Shown: in pieces, positions 7,620 to 18,266 of the stretch | Position numbering within the stretch: the first letter of the stretch is position 1 | Layout of the letters: each line of letters begins with the position of its first letter | Assembly (NCBI GenBank): GCA_016256075.1 | Contig: SDVU01000061.1 | Coordinates: forward strand, 1 to 23,236 | DNA from: Dictyocoela muelleri | Taxonomy: Eukaryota > Microsporidia | Direction: 5' to 3' | DNA: 23,236 nucleotides | Notes under the pieces: model-generated | What the model saw: only the letters and a program-made list of their open reading frames with translations | What the model was told of the DNA's origin: nothing | Databases searched by the model: none | Position numbers and translations under genes: made by a program

Positions 7620-10418
7620 TAGGGGTTGCAAATTGCCGTAAATTCCGTTTACAGGTAAACGGGAAATTTTTTTTGTAATACAGGTTTACCGGTAAAAGTC
7701 TCACCCGATTATCTTGGTTCGGCAGCAAATAATACAACATTATCAAATTAAAATTAGCAAGAAATAGTGAACATATTCTAATCTTTACAAAGAGGTTATA
7801 GAAGGAGTAATTTGAAAAAAAATCGGATATAACGGTTTAATAAAAACACCCAGCAAAGATACATGAATTTGGGTGAACATAAAAATTGTAAAAGAAGCTC
7901 ATTATTGGGTAATTTGTGGCAAAATATGTATATTGCTTAAAGGTGCATTTTATGGCATCTGTATCAAAGAATTTCTATTAGAATTAATATTAAAAAAGTT
8001 ACAAAACTATTTTTATTCGGTTAAAAAATCTAATAAATTTATTTTAAACACTTAAAATATAGTCATATCTTCAAGGATTTATTGAATTAAAGTAGGATTT
8101 TAAGAATGACATCATTTCGACACTTTCATCCTTAAGACTCGATCAAAATTTGGTGCATATTTGTCCCGCAGCAGAAAATACACGTTAATATTCCACACTA
8201 GTAGGTCTACAAGTCATCAGATATTAAACAGTAATATTCAAAAATTTCCCTCCGATTTTCACCAATTCAAAATATGCAATTTCTCTCTGAATAATACTTT
8301 TTATATCTTTTTCAACGTTTTTGTTTTTATTTGATTCGCGAATACTTCGACCGTTTAGAGCCTTTTTAATTTTATTTTACAACATCAAAATTTTAATTGT
8401 TTCAGTGTTCATATTCATTGTATTTCAGTAGAAATACTTAATCCCATTTTTGAAAAATCACATTTTACTATTTCTATGATCCTGTCTCTGATAGCACTTT
8501 TATTTACAGTATTAAAAATACTGGATATTTCGTCCTCATTAATTACATCCGGATCCATAAGATAGGTTAAAACATCAGAATAAACTGTTCTACGTTCTTT
8601 TATTCGAATTATTAATTCATCCTTTAATTCTTTAGCCAAGCAAGAATTATATTTAGAAAATTCTTAAAACATGAATTTTAGAGTTATATCGACCGTATAA
8701 AGATTTATATCTTCACGACAGAGTGTTTCTACTGTCATCTTTATGGGCTGTAGGGCGTTTATTATCTCTTATAGTTTGTCTAATTCTGCATTTCCTATAA
8801 AAATGTCGGATTTAATATCAATCAAGCTCTTTAAAATAGCATTTTTAAGATTATGAAATCTTTATAGCATTATTAATAATGAATTACATCTGGTCTTGCA
8901 GTACCTGTGCAGATTAAGTTCTTTTCCAAACTCATCTTTTACATGTTTTTGTAGATTTTCATTTTTTAGAGGAGATCTTCTATATAGATTAACAACTAAT
9001 CTTATTTTACATATCAATAAATCCAACTCATTATATCTGATTTTAATAAAGTTTAGTGGCTAAAAAATGATTTTAAATCTATCACTATCATCATCATCAT
9101 CTTCATTAGATATATTTTAAAATTATCAGCATATGGTTCCTCATTTTGTACATGAGGAGATATTTTTTTTATATAAAACTTCTATTACAGCCAACTGAAG
9201 CCCCAATGGCTAAACATAATTGGTGAAAAATACCGCTTAACTTACACGCTTTCTTCATAGAAGAAGCTCCATCAGTAGTCATTGAAAAGATGTCTCCCAT
9301 TGAAATGTTAAATTCCACCAGTTTTTTATTTAAACAATATAATATTCTTTCCGCTGACATGACACCATGTATTCTTAAAAGTCCCAAACTCAAAAATTTA
9401 TTGATGCAGTGTATATTTACATTCATATATCTACGGTTTCTTATAGATGTCCATTCATCTAATGTGACACTAAAAGGTCTGTTTGTCAAGTTTGAAAATT
9501 CAGTTTTTATTAGAATCTTAATTTTTTCTCCATAGTTCAATACTATCTGTCTTACAGTATTAGGTGATTTTAGAATATTTTTAAATCCATTATTACCCAA
9601 CAATCTTCTTAAATCACGGGATTTACAAAATGTATTAAAACAAATACCATCAATTACTACCATGAGAGATATGATTTCAGGCAGCCAGTCATCACTTTTT
9701 TCATATAATTAGTGATTTTATCTGAAGTTTTTACATTATATGTTGATTCAATGTCCGTGTTCACATTAGACTTTTCTCTTTTAATGAGCTAATATTATGT
9801 TGGTTTTTTAGATGCGAATGAAGACCACTTGTACTTCCACCACGCTTTTTATCATTTTACGACACATTAAGCATTCTCCTGCTTGGCCCATTGATATTTT
9901 TTGTAATATTTCCAAATAGTTATTTTATTCTTGGGGAGGGGGGTAAAAATAAAAATATTTCAAGGATCAATTTTGTTTATACTTGATTGTAAATTACTTG
10001 CTATATCTATAACTTATATTTAAAATAAAGGTTAACATCTTGAGATATACTTTTATGTATCTTATTTTATATCATAAATAAACTAAGATTCGACTTGTTT
10101 AATTTTTTATAAAAAATATTTTATTATGAACCTATAAGGTTTTAAACTTGATAACGTAAGCAGGATGCAAATAAATGATGTTTTACAAACAGAAAAGGTG
10201 TTATATTTTATATAAATACTCAAATATAGTATAGAAATGAGAGAAAAATGTTTTATTTACTGAAATCCAAGTTTTCTTTAACAAAACACTATATATATTT
10301 TAATGTATAACCATGTTTTTTTTTGGTAAATACCAGTATTTTTTTATTTACCGGTATTTAACGTCGGTGTTTTTTACGTATTTACCGGTAAACCGGTTTA
10401 CCGGTATTGCAACACCTA
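7620..10418 (-). mobile_element. Decayed hAT transposon, BED-finger type
   Basis: The ends are short inverted repeats typical of hAT: TAGGGGTTGCAA at 7620 and, reversed, TAGGTGTTGCAA at 10407-10418. Both ends have subterminal copies of TTTACCGGTAAA-like motifs (7680-7700; 10349-10405), common binding-site-like repeats in hATs. Flanks are TTCGGGAT on the left and TTCGGATA on the right, which look like an 8-bp target duplication with one extra G. Total length is 2.8 kb. The gene inside runs on the minus strand. About 420 bases of A+T-rich non-coding sequence separate the gene start from the right end. Confidence 0.85.
8075..9895 (-). pseudogene. hAT transposase, broken
   Basis: Reading the minus strand from 9895 down: a BED zinc finger in two frames (CLMCRKMIK, then GGSTSGLHSHLKNQHN, giving C-x2-C and H-x4-H); an open stretch 9169-9663 with the catalytic core (SVTLDEWTSIRNRRY with the first Asp, MTTDGASSMKKA with the second); then AVIEVLYKKNIS, NLHRYCKTRCNSLL, LKSLIDIKSD and, open at 8415-8639, AKELKDELIIRIKERRTVYS. 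The end (about 8080-8215) shows RPTSVE and VFSAAGQICTKF...SFLKSYF, the hAT C-terminal dimerisation block. There are several frameshifts and stops, so no active transposase. The order of blocks matches BED-type hAT transposases of animals and some microsporidia. Confidence 0.85.
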
Positions 10419-10890
10419 TTCGGATATAAGGCTTAAATTTACAAACTATAAACTTAATATAAAATTCCTTAGTAATAAAATTCACATCAATCGTCTCATT
10501 AAATAAATAATTTTATTTTTAATCTATTAATTACCTAAATCAATAAAAATAATTTTTTTTTGTAAATACCTAATATTTTGAATATATAGAATAAACAAAA
10601 ACTTTATTCGGCAAGGGGAGACATAATCCAAAATAGTTTGAAAAATACTACACTAAATGGCCTCATATGTAAAAAATATCATTAAAGTAATGAAATAATT
10701 GCGAAATGGTCTTAGAGGGTTATTTTATAATCTTAAAGACAAAAACATAGGTATAATTGTTCGTGGTTTAAGAAAAAAACTAAATATTGTTACACCAATA
10801 GATAACAATACTGCCATTTACTCATTTACGATTTCAAAATAATCATTCCCAATAATTTTATTTTTATTTTATAACTTTTAATGATATTTT
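10419..10890. other. A+T-rich spacer between hAT and Merlin
   Basis: No gene or repeat recognised. The last nine bases (TGATATTTT) are the left copy of the Merlin target duplication. Confidence 0.35.
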
Positions 10891-11127
10891 GGTTCTCAAA
10901 CGGGTTAGAGACATCTCCTAAGATTTTTAAGTCACAATTAGCAATATTATAGAAATGTTTTATATTTAAATAAAATTAAAATCGCGAGATAAATGGGTTA
11001 TTTATGAATTTCCAGCGATTAGAATATTATACAGCGATTAAAAGAATATACAGCGATTTCTTTTTTTTAAAAAAATATTCAACCCTTAAAATGAAATTAT
11101 TCAAAGTCATATATATTTTAGAGGAAG

Positions 11128-12035
11128 ATGAATATATTTAATTGAGAGATATCAACGTGATTGCAACAGAGCAATTCAACCTGCTAAAGATAGATAATAT
11201 TTTTAGAGCAGATAAGCTTGAAGTTCTAAAAAGACTCGTTTCATTTAAGCTGATCAAAAATTCAATGATCTGTGAATGTGGGCTAACATATTCCTTCGTG
11301 AGAAAAAAACGCAGCCGAGGGGTTTAATAGGTCTTGCAAACAGAATGATCATAATAAGGAAGTGTCCATAAGGTCTGGATCAATCTTTGAGGATTTAAAA
11401 AAAACATTGATCAGTTTATTCTCTTTTTATTTTATTGGAGTCAAGATATACTTCAGTCTGATATATCTAACTTTCTTAGTATGGATAAAAATACTATATG
11501 TGAGTGGAGTAAAATTTGTCGGACTGTTTATCAAGATTTCTTATGTTTTAATCCACGGCAATTAGGAGGTCTAAATATAGACCAGACTCCCAAAATCTTC
11601 GAAATTGAGGAATCCTTTTTCTTTAAAAGAAAGTATAATGTAGGTAGATTCCGAGATGCACAGTGTGTATTCTGAGCCATTTAACGAGAAAATAAAGGGT
11701 TTATACTCATACGTGTCCTGACAGAAGCTCCAACAATCTCTTACCAATTATTATACAGTACATCAGAGAAGGAACATTCATTGTAAGTGACAAATTGTGT
11801 GCTTATAATTCAATATGTACAGATGGAAGATATACTCATGAAAGCGTTAATCATAGTAGGAACTTTGTAGCGCCAATTATCCCCTAGTACATACCCAAAA
11901 CAGTGAGAATTGTTGGTGCACGTAAAAAAGAGATTAAGGGCACAATTTTCGACTACATCAGAATTTCTAGAGCGATATTTATTTGAATTCATGTTTAAAA
12001 ATAGATATACAGAAAAATTAGGTTTAATCATCTCT
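11128..12035 (+). pseudogene. Merlin transposase, broken
   Basis: Frames in order: ICECGLTYSFVRKKRS and SCKQNDHNKEVSIRSGSIFED (zinc-binding Cys region and the RxGSxF motif), CEWSKICRTVYQDFL, then LGGLNIDQTPKIFEIEESFFFKRKYNVGR, which matches the Merlin block GGPGxxVEIDESKFGKRKYNxGR. Later come LLPIIIQYIREGTFIVSDKLCAY (second catalytic Asp in SD...AY) and YTHESVNHSRNFVAP. The first catalytic Asp of xIDES is Glu here (IEES). The last part of the DDE region has a stop. It is interrupted by several frame changes and is not functional. Family recognition is secure from the KRKYNxGR and VNHSxNFV blocks. Confidence 0.8.
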
Positions 12036-12140
12036 TAACTGCTCTAATAAAAGTTTTTGAATATTTTTTTAAAAAAAAATCACCGTATATTCTTTTAATC
12101 GCTGTATAATATTCTAATCGCTGGAAATTCATAAATAGCC

Positions 12141-12277
12141 GATAAATGAATATATTAAAAAAATATTATAAATTCGGAGATATATAGGCATTTACTAAAC
12201 TTATAATAAATAATCTATTTTAGTAAATGTCTATATCTCTCAAAATTATTAAAATTAATGATATGTATTCATTTATC
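12141..12277. mobile_element. Small hairpin insertion in the Merlin right arm
   Basis: The left Merlin arm runs from GAGATAAATG straight into GGTTATTTATGAA. In the right arm the matching places are separated by about 130 bases. The insert starts GATAAATGAATA and ends TATTCATTTATC, and has an inner pair GAGATATATAGGCATTTACTA / TAGTAAATGTCTATATCTCTC. It therefore looks like a small hairpin element inserted after the Merlin landed. The boundaries are within a few bases. Confidence 0.6.
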
Positions 12278-12380
12278 TCGCGATTTTAAGTTTATTTTTA
12301 AATATTAAACAAATTCTATAATCTTATCATTAAGACTTACAAATATTTGTGCCTCTAACCCGTAAGAGAACTGATATTTT

Positions 12381-12574
12381 TTAAAATTCGAGACTATTTT
12401 GCGGTAAAAAATATTTCGGTTATTTTTTACCTAACGATGAAGTGGTTTAATCTGATTATATTCAAACATTATCGATATAACATTTTTATTAATTATCTGA
12501 AATTCATATGTTTTAAATTTTCAACTTTCAATTAAATAAAAAAATTCGGAATACAAGGGTATAGGATTATTAGT
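12381..12574. other. A+T-rich spacer
   Basis: Contains 12439-12508, the direct relative of 7391-7452. No gene seen. Confidence 0.3.
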
Positions 12575-13160
12575 TAATTTTAGAAGGTCAGATAGATCAG
12601 TGGTTAACATTTTTGAATGTTAAATTTAAGTATTGAGGTTCGAATTATATTTAAAGTCGCTTTAATAAATAATGAGGGAATTCATTAAGCGGTCATAACT
12701 ATAGAAAAATAGAATCTTACCCGTTTTTTCCATTCCAGTTTTAGGTTGTTTTTCCCCATTTTTATAATGAATTAAATTGTAAATTTAATTATATGTCCCG
12801 TTTTTTTGCCCCAATGGGGAAAGATGGATTAGATCCGAAATTTAAATTAATATGTAGTTGTTCCAGTTTGTATAGCTGAATAAGTTTTGGTCTAATCCTT
12901 TATAAATAAGTAGAAGCGGCTCTCCTAGGTGTAGGGATAATTGCTTCGTCGCATTCGCCGAAAACTAGAGAAAAAAAAACACGAAAGCCTCATATACATG
13001 TTTCCTGCTGAGTCATTGATAATACGAAAATCGCGTATACGGCTGGGTCTCTGTGTAGATTAGTAATGACATATTATCTATAACCCAAATGTCAACTATA
13101 AATCTTGATGACAATCCTCGGGTTGGCAATAAGATCTTTTTAACATGCAATTTTTTTTAT
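12575..13160 (+). repeat. Repeat R, copy C
   Basis: This is the most complete copy. The head has an A-box-like TAGATCAGTGG (12593-12603) and a B-box-like GGTTCGAATT (12637-12646), spaced as in tRNA genes. It shares ATGTAGTTGTTCCA, ACGAAAATCGCGTA (13024-13037) and the tail CTCGGGTTGGCAA with the other copies. A short G/C-rich inverted pair, TTTTTCCCCATT and AATGGGGAAAG (12750-12829), lies in the middle and is not seen in the others. No coding potential is seen. Confidence 0.45.
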
Positions 13161-13539
13161 TTTAATTAATAAATTATATCTTATTTTCAATTTCTTGTTT
13201 TAATAAATTATTTTTATTTAATACTTTGAAATGACATATTAAAAACTTACAATAAATTATTTTAGAACACAAAAACGTCAAAAAATGAATTTTGACAGGT
13301 GTTAATGATAAAATGATATTTTAAAAATTTAAATTAAATAATAAAATCTATTTTTTGACATTTTTAAACAATTAAATTATCTTTTGATTAAATCGAAATT
13401 TTTACAATTTAAAAATAACCCGTTATATTTTAAACAAATAATTTTTAAAAATCTGTTATTGTTTAACATACATCTTTATAAAATCCCTATATTTTTTATT
13501 AAATAACAGTAATATTCATTACTATTGCCACATTATTTA

Positions 13540-13614
13540 ATTAGAAAAAGTATAATTAGAAAAAGTATAATTAGAAAAAGTATAATTAGAAAAACTATAA
13601 TAAGAAAAAGTATA
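13540..13614 (+). repeat. 15-bp tandem repeat, five units
   Basis: Five consecutive units of ATTAGAAAAAGTATA. The first three are identical, the fourth has one change (AAAACTATA) and the fifth starts ATAAG. Confidence 0.9.
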
Positions 13615-13910
13615 ATTTAATAATCAATTTTAAATTCATAAATAAAAATAGTAAGATAAAATATTATTATTTGATAAAATTTGAACTATTTATAATAAAA
13701 TTTAAAGCCCAATAAATCTTAATAATTCAATAACTCAATAAATCTTATATCAAACTTAAATAAATCTTAAATAATCATTCTTTTCTACTACTTTTTTTAA
13801 AAATATTTTTGATCAATTTTTTGGAAAAAACGTCAAATTTAAAATCATCAAATTAAAATTTTTGACAGCTTTCATAAAATTTTCAAAATTCTTGTAAAAA
13901 AATATTTAAA

Positions 13911-13952
13911 TTCATTTAATTTCATTTAAATCCATTTAAATCCATTTAAATC
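13911..13952 (+). repeat. 10-bp tandem repeat, about four units
   Basis: Four units of TCCATTTAAA or TTCATTTAAA/T follow one another, with a partial fifth. Confidence 0.8.
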
Positions 13953-14200
13953 AGTTAGAAAATATTCTTTTCTTTTTTAATTTATTTTAAATATTTAAGT
14001 TCGGAATTTTCAAAATTTTTCTTAAAAAGTTTATATTTTTTAATTATAAATCTGTCCGGTTTAAGTACTTTTAAGTTCTATTGTTCTAAACTACCTTTTT
14101 ATAAAATAAAAAAATCAAAATTGTATTTTTTCATAATCAGTTGCGATTTTTAATCAATTCGCGGGTTATTTTTTTTAATTCCCAAAATATAAAAAAAATA

Positions 14201-14215
14201 CCCCGTTCAAGGGTC
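14201..14215 (+). promoter_or_regulatory. CCCC and GGG motifs before the WD40-gene start
   Basis: CCCCGTTCAAGGGTC stands directly before the ATG at 14216. The GGG is three to five bases upstream of it, mirroring the CCC at the TRM11 gene. It favours this ATG over an upstream in-frame TTG at 14141. Confidence 0.5.
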
Positions 14216-14771
14216 ATGAACAAAAATGAAGATACAAAAAAAATGTTCAACATGCTAATACACGAATATCTTCGTAAAGAAGGATACCAAGGCACTGCAA
14301 AACTTTTTCTTGCCGAGGCAAATGTTGAAATAACGCGGGAATCACAACCATTCCCTTTGCTTTATAAATGGTTTGAAGCTTTTAACGATATTTGTATGGT
14401 TAGGAGTGGTAAGAAGAAGAATAAAGATAGTTTGGCTCGGATTGAAGGTGTCATGCTTAAGCTTGAGAATGATAAAAAGAGAATTTCAAGAAAAATTCAA
14501 TTTAATAAAGAATTTTTTCCTGAAAATAGGTTTAACATTCGTGAGAAAATTAGTGGTGGAGTAAGCAACGATATGTTTAACGATAAATTTAACGAGAAAT
14601 TTAATGGAAATGAATTCGGAAATTATGATTATGACGATGAAAGATTTAATAAAGATGATTTGAGATTTAATGAGGATCGATCTTATCCACTGAGAAATAA
14701 TTTTGAAAATGTTTCAAGAATTGAACAATTATCTGAAGGTTCACAGCTTTATAAAAATAATAGTATAAATC

Positions 14772-14807
<36 letters not shown>

Positions 14808-14821
14808 TAAATCGTGGTAGT

Positions 14822-14860
<39 letters not shown>

Positions 14861-16228
14861 GTTTACCACATTAATAATCATAATTATATAATCCAAGGTC
14901 ACCCAAATCCAAACTACATCAATTCAAATTATAAAAGAAATCCAAATTATTCATTTAATGGACCTGAAAATAACTTTTCAAATAAAACCGATATTTTCCC
15001 GAATCAATACAAAAATACTCAGTATAATCAATATCAGAATTATCCACGTAATTATCAAGGAGGCTATCAAAATTTTAACGAGGAAAAAACAAGAAAAACA
15101 CAATCAATGGATGAAAGAATATCATCATGGAATCAATATGATAACAATCGATTGATGGATTATACAAATAATCCTAATTATTATAATCAACCTGATTTCT
15201 TTTATCAATCAGATCGTTACATAAATGGTCAATATCAAAATAATTATCCTGAAAATTATAAGGGTGAGTATGAAAATAATTTTAAAGAGGAGTATAAAAA
15301 TGAATATCCCTACGAACAAGAAGAAATCGCTGTTGATCAATACAAAACCAGAGAACAACAAAAACTAAATTTTAATCTTCAAAAAGAATTTAATTGTGGG
15401 AAACAGAAAAATAATTTTCTTATTTTCAGCAAGAAGCATCGGGTCATTATAATTGCAGGTTCTGACAGATCATTAAGTCTTATTGATTACGATACGAATG
15501 AATTTATTTCTAAACACGTTATTTTTGAAAAGCCGATCATTAATCTGGAGATAAATGAAATTGAAGCTGAAAATACAAAACGAGAGACGCTGATTGCAGT
15601 TTGTTCAATTGATGATAGACCAAGAATTTATAAAATTTGTAAAAATCCACTTTCGTTGGTCTTGGAGAATGAAATAAATGCTGAAAATAGTGCCTTAATT
15701 TGTACCTTTGGAAGAGATTGTCTCTATACCTTAAACATCGAAGATGAAATTGAAAAATATAGTCTCGACGGAACATTAATAAAGAAAGTAAAGGTAGACA
15801 TTGACTTAAGAAACATAATGTGGGTAAAAGATGAAATTTTATTATTGGTAAATGTTAATAAGACTTTTTATCTGGACTTTGATACGAATGAGCAGATCGA
15901 TATTCTTAATGAACCTGCTTCAATAGTCCAAAGAACTGATAAATACCTGGGAATTGCAGTTAAGGAAGATGTATATATTTATGACATTAATTTTAATCAT
16001 CATAATACGATATCATTGACCGAAAGACCTCACTCGCTAGATATTATTGATGAGGAAAATATTTTTGTTGGGACTTATAAACTTGTTTTTTGGTTTAATA
16101 TGACTGATATGGTTTCCTTTAAGGCTCACGATAATATAATAAGTTGTCTCAAAATTGTTGATCGAGAAAAGTTTATTTTGGCCACTTCTTCACTTTCAGG
16201 GAATGTTAAGGTTTGGAGTCCAGTGTAA
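14216..16228 (+). CDS. LisH / poly-Asn / WD40-like regulatory protein
   Basis: A 670-residue protein. Residues 14-37 form a LisH dimerisation helix pair (LIHEYLRKEGYQGTAKLFLA). Residues 46-60 (PLLYKWFEAFNDIC) resemble the segment after LisH in LEUNIG, SSDP and Flo8 proteins (WWxxFWDIF), so it is probably a transcriptional co-regulator, nuclear by inference. Residues 150-390 are Asn/Tyr/Gln-rich with two runs of 11 Asn (187-197, 204-214). From about 393 to the end come degenerate beta-propeller repeats; only the last (AHDNIISCLKI...SGNVKVW) is a clear WD40 unit. The first ATG is chosen for the motif upstream; the frame also extends 25 residues further from a TTG. No introns or breaks. Function is inferred from domains only. 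Confidence 0.85.
14774..14857 (+). repeat. Two AAT-triplet tracts in the WD40 gene
   Basis: Eleven AAT codons at 14774-14806 and eleven more at 14825-14857 encode the Asn runs. The codons are uniform, so the tracts are recent microsatellite expansions and likely to vary in length between isolates. Confidence 0.9.
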
Positions 16229-16236
16229 TTTTTTTA

Positions 16237-16242
16237 AATAAA
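16237..16242 (+). terminator. Candidate polyadenylation signal
   Basis: AATAAA begins nine bases after the stop codon of the WD40 gene. Very short 3-prime ends are usual in microsporidia. Confidence 0.45.
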
Positions 16243-16920
16243 AGAATAATTTTTTGATAATAATTACAAAAAAGGTTATTTTCTTTAAGGTTACTTATTT
16301 TTAAGTAAAGCATAGTTTCGCCCCTTATTAAAACCCTTAAATTTTTTGAAAATAACTCAAAATGATTTTTGAGAAAATGAAAAAAATATCATAAATTTTA
16401 AGAAATTCATACAAAAATAAATTTAATGTAATGCATATTTTCAATCTTATTTATTTACTACAGTTTATCTTTTAATATTTTCAAATTAGATTGTCGACTT
16501 CATTTCATGAGACAATAAAATCTCTATCCAATAATCTCATTTTCACATATATTTGAATTTATAACCAATATATAGAAAAGTAAACAAAAAAATGTTTCTT
16601 ATACTTAAAAATTTATTTAGCTTATTTTCAAATAAATTAAAAATATTGTTAAAGGATTTTAATTCTGAAAAATATAAGATTTAATGTTAAAAATTTAAAA
16701 ATGTATTTAGTTTTAAAATAATAAAAATTTTGAAATTTTATAAAAAAAAAATTAATAAACATTAAATAAAATAAATATCTATAAAATAAATGTTTAATGA
16801 TCAATTCGAATTTCAAACAAACCCGCAATCGCCTTAAGATGAATAATATTAGCTGGCCTTGTAAGTTATTTAAATTTGACATGAATTTTTATTTCTTTCA
16901 TTTAAAAAAACAGCTATCCG
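16243..16920. other. A+T-rich spacer
   Basis: About 680 bases without a gene. A minus-strand open frame at 16649-16882 is only Phe/Ile/Leu/Lys low complexity from A/T runs. Confidence 0.45.
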
Positions 16921-16990
16921 GCAACTCGTCTCAGTGTGAAGAGTTGCCGGATTTTCGTCCCCAAAAATAACCCCTATGAATCATGATCAA

Positions 16991-18215
16991 ATTTATTTTA
17001 TTAAAACTCAAAGAGGCAAAAAAGTCATATTATACCAAGGGTACACTTACAACTTACATCGATCAGAAACAGATAGATCGACGTGGAGATGTAGAGATGT
17101 AGAGATCGAAAATGTAAAGGAAGAATATATTTAAAGAATGAACAATTTGTGGGCAGTATTTTCCATTCTCATGATATATCTTTGGAAATGAATGAAGCTG
17201 AGTATTTGAGAGATAAAGCGAGGAATAGATCTCTGATAGTATCAGAAAGACCTCGTGATATTATAACAAAAGAAATTGGAATAGTTAATACTTCTATTTT
17301 GAAACATCACCAATTACAAGAAACTTTATTGATAATAATTTTCAAAATTTCGAAAAAAATAATATTAGTTATAATTATAGTGAAATTCATATTGAAATAA
17401 GAACAACATATACCGATGAATTATTTTTACTACACGATTTTGGCTAGAAACAGAAAATAGATTTTTTCTAATTTTTTTAAACACAATCACATTTATCCTA
17501 TTTGAAAACAAAAAACTGTTGTTTGGTATTGTGATGGAACTTTAAAATCCTGACCAAGAGGTTTTGAACAATTTTATACAATTATGGGAAAAATTAAAAA
17601 CAAAATTTCCCCTTTTGTATATATTATTATGAGTAATAGATCAAAAAAAGTTATCTGAACTCATTTAATATTATTAAAAGAAAAAAAATATGAATCAATG
17701 TTTATTATTGTAGATTTTGAAATGTCTGCCTTCGTGGAATTAAAAAAAATATTTATTGATACCAATAACAAAGGATGTTTTTTCCATTTTTCACAATTTT
17801 TGTTTCGAAAAATTCAAAAAAAAACTTAATCATTCAATATAAGACAAATCAAAATTTTCGTAAATGTTATCGTTTAATCCACGCTTTAGAATTTGTTCCC
17901 TTAAATTATTTTAAAGAAGAAATATAAAAATTAGAAAATTTTTTATCGAAAAGTAAAATTATGGAAACCTGGGAAATTTGGCTTGATTTAAAAAAATACT
18001 ACTGTTCTGATGTTGATGAAGAACCAGCCAAGTCTATATTTTCAGTAGATTTTTGGTCAGTTGTGAGTAGACTTTCTTCAAATATTCCCATAATAACTAA
18101 TTGTCTTGAAGATTGGCATCGATCTTTTAATAACAATTTTATAAAAGCACATCCGAGTCTCTATGAATTTGGGATTGAATTGAAGAAACAACATCCATTA
18201 CAGAAAATAAAATAA
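16991..18215 (+). pseudogene. FLYWCH-type MULE transposase, broken
   Basis: Order of motifs on the plus strand: FLYWCH zinc finger (IKTQRGKKVILYQGYTYNL, then STWRCRD at 16991-17090, and after a one-base frame change YLKNEQFVGSIFHSHD, which supplies the His pair); a helical part (KARNRSLIVSERPRDII); the catalytic core with WYCDGTLKS (first Asp at 17533), FEQFYTIMGKI, then VDFEMSAFVE (second acidic pair at 17713) and NKGCFFHFSQFLFRKIQ; and, open at 17961-18215, FWSVVSRLSSNIPIITNCLEDWHRSFNN followed by FIKAHPSLYEF. Several stops and frame changes lie between. The last part probably continues past the MITE at 18267 (EKIEKFDTYLDIQYL near 18965). The order is that of MULE transposases with an N-terminal FLYWCH finger. 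Confidence 0.85.
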
Positions 18216-18266
18216 ATCAATTATTTATCTGTGATTACAATATTTTAAATGATAAAGAAAATATTT

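Larger units (their letters stand above)
10891..12371 (+). mobile_element. Merlin (IS1016/IS1595-like) transposon, decayed
   Basis: The ends are GGTTCTCAAACGGGTTAGAG at the left and, reversed, GTTCTCTTACGGGTTAGAG at the right. They are flanked by the 9-bp repeat TGATATTTT at 10882-10890 and 12372-12380 (8 bp GATATTTT if the outer G is counted in the element), fitting the 8-9 bp duplications of Merlin. The inverted arms are long, about 170 bases, and include AAATCGCGAGATAAATG and three copies of a CAGCGATT phrase (11033-11065; reversed at 12080-12125). The right arm carries a 137-base hairpin insertion. Size is 1.48 kb. The transposase inside is broken. Confidence 0.85.
13161..14208. other. 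A+T-rich region upstream of the WD40 gene
   Basis: About one kilobase without a gene. It contains two short tandem repeats (13540-13614 and 13911-13952) and otherwise only A/T runs. Confidence 0.45.

Noticed and set aside
7507-7746. A minus-strand protein of 79 residues
   Set aside because: It straddles the left end of the hAT element, and its sequence comes from short GGATTTTC and ACCGGTAAA repeats.
7873-8055. A plus-strand protein of 60 residues
   Set aside because: It lies in the non-coding left part of the hAT and has no recognisable features.
9290-9535. A plus-strand protein of 81 residues
   Set aside because: It is the reverse strand of the hAT transposase core.
11810-12031. A minus-strand protein of 73 residues
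   Set aside because: It is the reverse strand of the Merlin transposase relic (VNHSRNFVAP region).
13005-13040. A hammerhead ribozyme core in repeat R (CTGCTGAGTC...CGAAAA)
   Set aside because: The core has C for a required A in CTGATGA, the stems do not close and the other R copies do not keep the motif.
15540-15776. A minus-strand protein of 78 residues inside the WD40 gene
   Set aside because: A shadow of the WD40 reading frame, with no motif.
16649-16882. A minus-strand membrane protein of 77 residues
   Set aside because: Phe/Ile/Leu/Lys composition follows from A/T runs; no start signal or family features.
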